This document shows positions 6,525 through 12,433 of a DNA stretch of 12,534 bases, piece after piece. The first letter of the stretch is position 1. Each line of letters begins with the position of its first letter. The stretch covers positions 1-12,534 of the forward strand of contig CAYOKT010000080.1 of NCBI GenBank assembly GCA_964404605.1. The letters are read 5' to 3'. Made by a program: the position numbers and the translations under genes. This DNA is from CAYOKT01 sp964404605 (GTDB lineage Bacteria; Electryoneota; Electryoneia; Electryoneales; Electryoneaceae). The notes under the pieces were generated by a model. The model searched no databases and had not been told where the DNA came from. It worked only from the letters and a program-made list of their open reading frames with translations.

Positions 6525-7982
6525 TTACGCTTCCATCTCCATCCCCGCCGGGTCGCGCCATGCGACCCCGTCCGGGGAGAGAATGATCGCCTTGTAGAGG
6601 AGGTCATGCAGCCCGACCAGCTCGCAGTCGAGCCCGTTGTCCTCGAAGATCTCCCGGAATTGCTTCTTGCAGTTGGCGCAGGGCGCGACGACATAATGCG
6701 CGCCCGTCCGGCGGACCTGGTCGGCCTTCCGCCTGCCGCCGACGATGGTCCGGTAGGGGCGGATCTCATCGATGGACACCGTTCCCCCGCCCCCGCCGCA
6801 ACAGTAGTTGTCGCGCCCGTTGGGGGTCATCTCGCGGTAGTCCCTGCAGAAGGCACGGAGGATCTCGCGCGGCTGCTCGATGATCCACCCCGGCCGGGCG
6901 ATGTTGCAGGGATCGTGGTAGGTGACCGACTGATCGATGATGTTCGGGTCGATCTTCAGCTTGCCCGCCTTCAGGGCGTCATGGGTGTACTCGAGGATGT
7001 TGATCACCGGCAGTTTGAATTCGGCGAAGGTGTTGTAGAAGTACTTCGCCGAGCGCGAGGCGTGGCCGCATTCGCCGATCAGGATCGCCTTGACCCCGAG
7101 CCGTTTCGCCTCCGCCTCCATCATCTTCAGGATCTCCTCGAGGGCGTGATCGCTGTAGAAGAGCCCGTAGTTGATCGCATCATAGTCGCCGGTGCCGATG
7201 GTCCACGAGGCGCCCGTGGCGTGCATCACGCAGGCGATCCCCATCAGCGTCTCGGCTTCCATCATGTAGTCGGAGACGGGAGCGATGAAGAGGTAGTCGG
7301 CCCCCTCGACATCCACCGGGAACTTGACCTCCACCCCTTTCGTCTCGGCCATCTCCTCCTCGAGGAACTCCAGCGTGTCCGCGAGCGCCGGCAGGGGGAT
7401 GGCGGAGGTGTTCCGCGTCTTCCCGGTGAGCTGTTCACGGGTGCTGACGACGAGGGCGCGGGGCGCGATGCCGATCTCCGAGAGGATGTACCGCCCGAGG
7501 TGGGTTACCAGGCCGTGATCGATCCCCATCGGGCACTCGAAGGTGCAGCGGCGGCAGGCGGTGCAGTCCCAGAAGCTGTCCGCCATCCGCTGGACCTCCT
7601 CGTCGGTCAACCCCTCGCCGCCCGCGATCCGCCCCTTGAGGAGCCCGCCGACGGTGAAATGGCGCCGGTAGACGGAGAGGAGCAGCTCCGAGCGCATGCA
7701 GGGGATGTCACGGCTGTCCCCGGTCGCCTGGTAGATCTGGCAGGCGACGGAGCAGCGCGAGCACTTCGCCCCGATGCGGGCGTAGTGGTCGAGGATGAAG
7801 TGGTAATTCGTGTGCTTGAGGACCGCCGCCATCGCCTCGAGGAAACGGCGCGGCCGGCCCTCGACCTCCAGCCCCTCCTCCACGTGGTAACGCACCGGGA
7901 GCTTCTGCTTCTCGATGACTTCCGGTTTCTTCGGATAGGCGAACGCCTTTTCGCGTTCCTCCCGCGTGATCCGTTGCATCAT
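6525..7982 (-). CDS. DsrK/HmcF/TmcB-like CCG-domain iron-sulfur protein (HdrD-related)
   Basis: This 485-residue soluble protein of the heterodisulfide-reductase HdrD superfamily has two ferredoxin-type clusters near the N-terminus: C74/C77/C81/C95, with an unusual x13 spacing before the last Cys, and C140/C143/C146/C150-P. The C-terminal CCG module is complete, C359-x34-C394C395-x39-C435-x2-C438 (DPCNIARPG, YCCGGGG, PCANC), the type of site that holds a special catalytic [4Fe-4S] cluster. The first CCG repeat is degenerate (GECGH near 303-307), as in DsrK-type proteins. It should be the cytoplasmic catalytic or electron-relay subunit; the substrate (a disulfide such as DsrC, or another carrier) cannot be told. 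ATG 7982 and ATG 7979 are adjacent; the first overlaps the upstream stop as ATGA, while AGGA lies four bases from 7982 and seven from 7979. Confidence 0.9.
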   Translation of the reverse strand: MMQRITREEREKAFAYPKKPEVIEKQKLPVRYHVEEGLEVEGRPRRFLEAMAAVLKHTNYHFILDHYARIGAKCSRCSVACQIYQATGDSRDIPCMRSELLLSVYRRHFTVGGLLKGRIAGGEGLTDEEVQRMADSFWDCTACRRCTFECPMGIDHGLVTHLGRYILSEIGIAPRALVVSTREQLTGKTRNTSAIPLPALADTLEFLEEEMAETKGVEVKFPVDVEGADYLFIAPVSDYMMEAETLMGIACVMHATGASWTIGTGDYDAINYGLFYSDHALEEILKMMEAEAKRLGVKAILIGECGHASRSAKYFYNTFAEFKLPVINILEYTHDALKAGKLKIDPNIIDQSVTYHDPCNIARPGWIIEQPREILRAFCRDYREMTPNGRDNYCCGGGGGTVSIDEIRPYRTIVGGRRKADQVRRTGAHYVVAPCANCKKQFREIFEDNGLDCELVGLHDLLYKAIILSPDGVAWRDPAGMEMEA

Positions 7983-8812
7983 CCCGTCCTTTTTTCCTTC
8001 ACCCTCCCGGGCGGGAGGGTGTTTGCATGGCCTTCCACCGGACCGGTGAGGGGAGCGAGCGGCGCCCTGCCCGTCCCGCGGCCGGATTTCTCATGGCGAA
8101 CGAAGGAGACCGGGTCGAGGAGTTCGATCCCGAAATCGCGGCAGCGCCGGACCACCGAGGGGAGCGGCTGGTGCACATAGACCCGGGCCTGGTAATGCCC
8201 CGCGGTGATGCGCTGGAACTGGCGGATCTCCTCGTCCACCCGGTAGGCGTGCGCGCCGCAGCAGACCGCCACCCGCACGGTGCGGCCGCACACCGGGCAG
8301 GTCCGCTCGGCGGTGAGGTCCACGGGGTAGAACTCCTCCTCGCGGACGCGCCGCACCCGCCAGCCGTTCTCGATGAAGAGCTCGCGCGTCCACTCCACCG
8401 TGTCCGCGGCGTGGGGATGAATCTCCCCGGGCGCGGGCGAATGCTCGAGGTCGGGCGGCCGGATGCGCCCCGCGAGGTAGCCGAACAGGGCATCCGTCGC
8501 GGTGCCCACCACCCCGGGCACCACCTCGACCCCCACCGCGCGGAGCATCTCACGGCAATGCTCCTCGATGCCGTTGCAGATGACCACATCCGTGTCCAGC
8601 TCCTTGACCAGCCGGTACCGATGCAGGGGATCGGCTCCCTCGACCGCGAGCTCGCGGTAATCCCTCACCTCGCCGCCCTCGAAGACCCAGACGCGGAAAC
8701 GACGGGTGGAGCCGAACACGGGCGCCACCTCCTCGCCGAAGCAGGGCACGGCGATGCGCAGCGTCGCGCCGACGCCTTTCCGCCCGCCGTTATGTCCCGC
8801 ACCGCCCTGCAT
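7979..8812 (-). CDS. NifX/NifB-like (dinitrogenase Fe-Mo cofactor) domain protein with a zinc-ribbon-like region
   Basis: Residues 17-120 (of 277) look like the NifX/NifB-C/NafY fold (LRIAVPCFGEEVAPVFG, then a variable strand, then DVVICNGI and VVPGVVGTATDALFGYLAG), a domain that binds metal clusters in nitrogenase cofactor assembly and occurs in uncharacterised redox proteins. A Cys/His region follows, C172-x2-C175-x8-C184-C185-x2-H188, likely a metal site, then about 90 residues without a recognised domain. No nif genes are visible, so nitrogen fixation is not implied; a role in Fe-S maturation or redox regulation of the complex is inference. ATG 8812 is preferred. The frame stays open to GTG 9064 (361 residues), but the extra 84 codons are low-complexity, use rare-type codons (AGG, AGA, CGA) and lie over a 35/36-base tandem repeat. 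It is the first gene of the operon. Confidence 0.7.
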   Translation of the reverse strand: MQGGAGHNGGRKGVGATLRIAVPCFGEEVAPVFGSTRRFRVWVFEGGEVRDYRELAVEGADPLHRYRLVKELDTDVVICNGIEEHCREMLRAVGVEVVPGVVGTATDALFGYLAGRIRPPDLEHSPAPGEIHPHAADTVEWTRELFIENGWRVRRVREEEFYPVDLTAERTCPVCGRTVRVAVCCGAHAYRVDEEIRQFQRITAGHYQARVYVHQPLPSVVRRCRDFGIELLDPVSFVRHEKSGRGTGRAPLAPLTGPVEGHANTLPPGRVKEKRTG

Positions 8813-8820
8813 CGTTCCGC

Positions 8821-8975
8821 CACGCCCCTTCCGCGTCCCTCGCCCCTTTGGTGCTCCGGGCACTTTCCGCGCCCCTTGACTCTCCGCGTTCCGAGTCCCT
8901 TCGGCGCCCCTTGGCTCTTCCGTGTCCCGCGCCTCTCCGGCGGCCCTTGCCTCTCCCGCACCCTCCGCCGCAACG
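8821..8975. repeat. Degenerate tandem repeat of about 35 bases in the operon leader
   Basis: The core GCGCCCCTTG or a variant starts at 8869, 8904 and 8940, giving spacings of 35 and 36 bases, with looser copies further left. Because 35 is not a multiple of three, the units do not repeat in one reading frame, which argues against coding. It lies in the predicted leader between the sigma-54 start near 9088 and ATG 8812. Confidence 0.5.
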
Positions 8976-9003
8976 ACGCCGCCGGCCCGCTGCCTTCTTT
9001 GCA

Positions 9004-9022
9004 CCCGTTTCCGCGAAACGGG
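9004..9022 (-). other. Leader hairpin
   Basis: CCCGTTTC (9004-9011) and GAAACGGG (9015-9022) form a perfect 8-bp inverted repeat with a 3-base loop, about 65-85 bases into the predicted leader. No T-run follows. It may protect or regulate the transcript; function unknown. Confidence 0.4.
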
Positions 9023-9098
9023 CTTCTCATCACCCCGGCTGCCGGCGGTGAGCCGCCCCGCCACCCCTGGTTCCGGGTTCTGTCCCCACTTTCTTTAT

Positions 9099-9114
9099 TG
9101 CCAAAGTTGTGCCA
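9099..9114 (-). promoter_or_regulatory. Sigma-54 (RpoN) promoter of the redox operon
   Basis: The minus strand reads TGGCACAACTTTGGCA, against the consensus TGGCACG-N4-TTGCW. The invariant GG at -24 and GC at -12 are both present with correct spacing; only the G after TGGCAC and one T of the -12 box differ. Transcription would start near 9088 and run into the NifX-like gene and the whole redox operon. A sigma-54 activator gene lies next door and its likely binding sites are just upstream. Confidence 0.8.
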
Positions 9115-9128
9115 TAATTCACAAAGCG

Positions 9129-9142
9129 GTGTGTTTTCACAC
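9129..9142. promoter_or_regulatory. Inverted repeat GTGTG-TTTT-CACAC between enhancer and promoter
   Basis: A perfect 5-bp inverted repeat around TTTT lies 15 bases upstream of the -24 element and about 27 bases from the TGTTGCA cluster. It could be an operator for a second regulator. The interval is AT-richer than its surroundings, as expected where DNA is bent between activator and polymerase, but no good IHF consensus was seen. Confidence 0.3.
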
Positions 9143-9168
9143 TCTGCATCGCACAAGGCACGGTTAGC

Positions 9169-9219
9169 TGTTGCAGGTGTTGCAACAGTTTATCCCCTCT
9201 GCAACATTCCCCTGTTGCA
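9169..9219. promoter_or_regulatory. Upstream activator sites: TGTTGCA half-site cluster
   Basis: There are four clustered sites in 51 bases: TGTTGCA at 9169-9175, the full palindrome TGTTGCAACA at 9178-9187, and the inverted pair TGCAACA (9200-9206) and TGTTGCA (9213-9219) separated by six bases. They lie at about -81 to -131 from the predicted sigma-54 start, the usual enhancer position. The same 7-mer is clustered upstream of the adjacent enhancer-binding protein gene. Its assignment as the site for that protein is inferred from position and motif sharing. Confidence 0.7.
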
Positions 9220-9317
9220 CCTGGGGTGATTGGGGTCGCCGGGGGTGTCCGCAGGGAGCGGAAAATCCGGGGGAGGGCCGGCTGTTTTCGCCCGGGCAGG
9301 ACATGCGTGGCGGGTAG

Positions 9318-9500
9318 CCCTGTCAGCTCCGATGAAAGGGTTTGACAGGTTTCGATGAAATCACATGATAGAACAGGGGATATGGCGAAGCGTAAAAGAC
9401 TATAATCGAGATATTACCCTCAATGCCGGCAGAATCGTTTATCATATCCCCATGATGCGGTATAGTTCATTACGAGATTCTTCACTTCGTTCAGAATGAC
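9318..9500. repeat. 183-bp composite repeat element, copy 2 (inverted relative to 845-1027)
   Basis: It begins with CCCTGTCAGCTCCGATGA, identical to the reverse complement of the right end of copy 1, with similarity over the first 32 bases or so. It ends at 9473-9500 with the reverse complement of the GTCATTCTGAACG...GAATCTCG motif. Its length equals that of copy 1. Inside, GGGGATATG (9376-9384) and CATATCCCC (9443-9451) form a further inverted repeat. No coding sequence is supported. Confidence 0.6.
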
Positions 9501-9684
9501 AATCCAGCGTTATCAAATGCAGCCCGGGATCGCCTGTCGCGGCGCAGCCATCGGTGAAACCAAGGCAAATCCCGGGGATTCTCATTGCCCGGTGACAGGT
9601 CGCCGGGCTGTTCTATGTGCGGGGCGTTTGAACGAGGCTTCACAACCCCACACCCGGCAGCGGGCTCACCATCCACCCCGGGCC
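9501..9684. other. Intergenic stretch downstream of the sigma-54 activator; one hairpin seen
   Basis: No gene is supported here. The only structure is a near-perfect palindrome at 9587-9608, arms GCCCGGTGAC and GTCGCCGGGC with one G-T wobble, 77 bases past the activator stop codon on the minus strand. It has no T-run on either side, so it is at best a weak terminator or transcript end. With 9065-9500 this completes the 620-base gap between the activator gene and the longest possible first operon gene. Confidence 0.4.
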
Positions 9685-11061
9685 CTATCCCCTGCGCGGG
9701 GCGGCATCGAGCATGCCGTACCGCCGCATCTTGCGCCAGAGGGTGGTGCGGTCCATGCCGAGGTCGCGGGCGGCGCGGGTGCGGTTCCCCTCATGCCGCT
9801 CCAGCGCCTCCCGGATCGCCGCCTCCTCATCGAGCAGGCGCTGCATGGGGGTGGGACGCTCCATCATCGCCTCGCCGGGGGCGGCGGGCTCCGGGCGCGC
9901 CAGCGCCTGCATCTCCGCGGGGAGGTGGTTCAGCTCGAGGACACGGCCGCGGCAGACCGCATAGCCGTACTCGAGGATGTTCTCCAGCTCGCGTACGTTG
10001 CCGGGATAGTCATGCCGCAGGAGCACCTCCATCACCTGGGGGCTGACGCCCTGCAGGTTCTTCCCCTTGAGGGCGTTGAACCGGCGGACGAAGTGGTCCA
10101 CGAGGTAGGGGATGTCCTCCCGCCGCTCGCGCAGGGGCGGCAGGTCGAACCGGATCACCGCGAGGCGGAAGTAGAGGTCATCGCGGAAGCGCCCCTCGGC
10201 CACCCTCTCCTTGAGGTCACGGTTTGTCGCGGCGACCACGCGAATGTCGCAGGAGACAGGCTTCAACCCCCCGACCGGCTCGTACTCCCGTTGCTGCAGG
10301 AGGCGGAGCAGCTTGACCTGCGTCGAGAGGGGCAGCTCGCCGATTTCATCGAAGAACACCGTCCCCCCGTTCGCGGCGGCGAGCTTGCCCGGTTTGTTCG
10401 CCTTGGCATCGGTGAAGGCCCCCTTGATATAGCCGAAGAGTTCGGACTCGAAGAGCTGGGGCGGGAGGGTGCCGCAGTTGATCACCACGTAGGGCTTGTC
10501 GCGCCGGGGGGAGAGGTTGTGCACCGCCCGCGCGAACAGCTCCTTGCCCGACCCGGACGGCCCCTGGATGAGCACCGTGCTCTCGCTCTCGGCGACATCG
10601 GGGAGGATGGAGAGCAGTTTCTGCATCGCCGGGGCGCGGGTGACGATGTCTTCGAAGCTGAAGCTGCGCTCGAGCTGTTTACGGAGATCCTCGATGGGCG
10701 AGAGGTCGCGGAAGGTCTCCACCGCGCCGAGCACGCCGCCCTGCTCATCGTGCAGCACCGCGGTCGAGATGGAGATCGGCACGCGCCGCCCCTGGCTGTC
10801 GAGGATGCGCACGGGGACATCGATCGCCTCCTGGCCGGTGCGCAGGGTGCGCAGCAACAGGCAGCCCGATTCGCAGATGTCCGAGTGGAACACTTCGTAG
10901 CAGCGCCTGCCGATCGCCTGGGAGGCCGGCACCCCGGTGATCCGCTCGGCGGCGGGGTTGAAGCTGGTGATCCGGCGCTCCTCGTCCACGGTGAACACAC
11001 CGTCCGCGATGGAGCTGAGAATCACCTTGAAGAACCGGTTGTCCGTGGACTGTACGACCAT
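9685..11061 (-). CDS. Sigma-54-dependent enhancer-binding protein with N-terminal Cys-PAS domain
   Basis: A 458-residue transcription activator of the NtrC class. A PAS domain (about 9-120) replaces the receiver and carries C54/C63/C67 in CYEVFHSDICESGC, similar to the Cys triads of the operon kinase. The AAA+ domain spans about 134-370: Walker A GPSGSGKE (167-174), the sigma-54 contact loop as GAFTDA (214-219) rather than GAFTGA, Walker B FFDEIG (236-241) and arginine-finger region RFRDDLYFRL. A Fis-type helix-turn-helix is at about 425-448. ATG 11061 is chosen because GGAG lies six bases upstream and the PAS domain starts at once; further in-frame sequence upstream covers regulatory DNA and the divergent gene. 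Beside it are a sigma-54 promoter and TGTTGCA clusters, so it probably activates the redox operon and controls itself. The signal is unknown; redox state or a bound metal centre is an inference. Confidence 0.93.
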   Translation of the reverse strand: MVVQSTDNRFFKVILSSIADGVFTVDEERRITSFNPAAERITGVPASQAIGRRCYEVFHSDICESGCLLLRTLRTGQEAIDVPVRILDSQGRRVPISISTAVLHDEQGGVLGAVETFRDLSPIEDLRKQLERSFSFEDIVTRAPAMQKLLSILPDVAESESTVLIQGPSGSGKELFARAVHNLSPRRDKPYVVINCGTLPPQLFESELFGYIKGAFTDAKANKPGKLAAANGGTVFFDEIGELPLSTQVKLLRLLQQREYEPVGGLKPVSCDIRVVAATNRDLKERVAEGRFRDDLYFRLAVIRFDLPPLRERREDIPYLVDHFVRRFNALKGKNLQGVSPQVMEVLLRHDYPGNVRELENILEYGYAVCRGRVLELNHLPAEMQALARPEPAAPGEAMMERPTPMQRLLDEEAAIREALERHEGNRTRAARDLGMDRTTLWRKMRRYGMLDAAPRRG

Positions 11062-11085
11062 CGTTCGCTCCCCGGCGTCGACCGT

Positions 11086-11122
11086 TGTTGCATGGTGTTG
11101 CACTGTTGCAATGTATGCAACA
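11086..11122. promoter_or_regulatory. TGTTGCA cluster upstream of the activator gene (autoregulation)
   Basis: Three direct TGTTGCA copies (11086-11092, 11096-11102, 11104-11110) and one inverted copy TGCAACA (11116-11122) are packed into 37 bases, 25 bases upstream of the activator start codon. A weak -10-like TACATT on the minus strand (11110-11115) overlaps them, so bound protein might block its own transcription. The gene at 11329 diverges from the same gap and could also be affected. Confidence 0.6.
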
Positions 11123-11328
11123 ACTCCGCCCGGCGCAACCGGGCCGGTCGGGGCCGGCAGGTAGGGGCGGGAGCGAAAACGAAACGACGAACGCGGCACC
11201 CGGTTCCGCTGTGTCTCCGGCGGCGCGGATGAGGCTCGCGCACGCTGCGTCAGCTCGTCATTCGTATCTTCCCGCGACGGATAGAGGGTAGCGTGAGGGC
11301 GGGGAAACCACCGCCTCGAGGGGGAAGA

Positions 11329-12207
11329 ATGAACACTGCCGAGATCCTCCGCTTCACCGGGCCGGATGTCGAGGGCGTGGATGTCTACAACCCGACCGCG
11401 CCGTTCATGGACCGGGGGCGGCTCTACTTGGCGGCGAGGGTCGAATCGCACGACAGCGAGACCGACAGCCGGGTGATGTTCTTCGTCGAGCGCCGCGGCG
11501 CCTGGACACGTGACACGGATACCCCGGTCTTCCCCCTGCAGGACCCCTTCATCTGCCGGGTCGGCGATGAGTGGGTGACCGGCGGGGTGCGTTTCCCGGT
11601 GGGGAACAACTCCTGGCGCACCGACTTCTACCGCGGCCCCGACCTTCTGCACCTCGAGCATTTCGCCAGCGGCCCTCTGGGCATGAAGGACATCCGTCCC
11701 GTGGAGCTGGAGGACGGCCGTATCGGGGTCTTCACCCGTCCCCAGGGGGAGAAGGGCGGGCGGGGAAAAATCGGGTTTGCCGTCATCGAGTCCCTCGACG
11801 AGATGGCGGCGATGGATTACCTCGCTCCACCGTTGATCGAGGGGCAGTTCACCGAGGATACCTGGGGCGGCCCGAACGAGGTGCGACTCCTGAAACCGGG
11901 ACTGATCGGGGTGCTCGGGCACACGGCGTTCATGGAAAACGAGGGCACACCCGAGGTGGTCAAGCATTACAGGCCGATGGCCTTCACCTTCGATACCGCC
12001 GCGCGGGCGGCGTCGCCGCTGAAGGTGCTGGCGTGTCGCGCCGACTTCCCCGCGGGTCCCGCGAAACGTGACCCCGAACTGGTCGACATCGTCATCAGCG
12101 GGGGCCTCCATCCGCTGGGCGACGGCCGCGCCGCCCTCTACGTCGGCCTCTCCGACATGCAGGTGGGCCGGATCGTCATCGACGACCCCTTCGCGGAGTG
12201 GCGGTGA
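11329..12207 (+). CDS. DUF1861-like predicted glycosidase-related beta-propeller protein
   Basis: A 292-residue soluble protein without signal peptide or membrane segment. Its sequence pattern (VYNPTAPFMDRGRLYLAARV near the start, then QDPFICRVGDEWVTGGVRFP, GMKDIRPVELEDGRIGVFTRP, WGGPNEVRLL and a C-terminal SGGL) resembles the DUF1861 / MPT-1-like group, related to five-bladed beta-propeller glycoside phosphorylases and hydrolases of the GH130/GH43 kind. Acidic residues fall within repeated D-P-F, D-I-R-P and G-P-N-E turns typical of such propellers, but no catalytic residue can be assigned with confidence. ATG 11329 has GAGGGGGAAG just upstream; an in-frame GTG at 11293 has no ribosome site. 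It is divergent from the activator gene and stands alone, so a link to the redox operon is not shown. The family call is from recall and moderately sure. Confidence 0.7.
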   Translation: MNTAEILRFTGPDVEGVDVYNPTAPFMDRGRLYLAARVESHDSETDSRVMFFVERRGAWTRDTDTPVFPLQDPFICRVGDEWVTGGVRFPVGNNSWRTDFYRGPDLLHLEHFASGPLGMKDIRPVELEDGRIGVFTRPQGEKGGRGKIGFAVIESLDEMAAMDYLAPPLIEGQFTEDTWGGPNEVRLLKPGLIGVLGHTAFMENEGTPEVVKHYRPMAFTFDTAARAASPLKVLACRADFPAGPAKRDPELVDIVISGGLHPLGDGRAALYVGLSDMQVGRIVIDDPFAEWR

Positions 12208-12215
12208 TCAGTACC

Positions 12216-12328
12216 GTCATCCTGAACGCCAGTGAAGGATCTCGAAACGAACTGTTTCACATCCAACGGAAGCGCGGCGTTTCGAGACTCTTCCCTCGTC
12301 CCGAAGTGTCGGGACGGGTCAGGGTGAC
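12216..12328. repeat. 113-bp palindromic dispersed element (MITE/REP-like)
   Basis: The left arm (12216-12248, starts GTCATCCTGAACG, ends CTCGAAAC) and the right arm (12279-12328, starts GTTTCGAG, ends GGGTGAC) are imperfect inverted copies. The right arm contains an inserted hairpin CGTCCCGA/TCGGGACG (12297-12316). The left arm matches the motif at 845 and, inverted, at 9473-9500, so this is the third copy of the family in the window. It starts 9 bases after the stop of the preceding gene and may also act as its terminator. Confidence 0.6.
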
Positions 12329-12373
12329 AACGTTGGACTGTAGGGTATGTTGGCCAGCGGTTAGCCCGGGAGC

Positions 12374-12433
12374 GCCTGCCACACCGCCTGCCACACCGCC
12401 TGCCACGCCGCCTGCCACGCCGCCTGCCACGCC
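12374..12433. repeat. Five tandem copies of a 12-base unit
   Basis: The unit GCCTGCCACACC, with A changed to G at the tenth base in the last three copies, occurs five times without interruption. It is followed directly by two exact copies of a 20-base unit beginning GTAGCTGAAGGCG (12434-12453 and 12454-12473). There are no spacers, so this is a minisatellite-like array and not CRISPR. Confidence 0.85.

Noticed and set aside
11062..12111. N-terminal extension of the sigma-54 activator by 350 codons
   Set aside because: It runs across the TGTTGCA cluster and antisense to the DUF1861-like gene; the PAS domain begins right after ATG 11061, which has a good ribosome site.
12374..12433. CRISPR array
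   Set aside because: The 12-base units are contiguous with no spacers and no cas genes are nearby.
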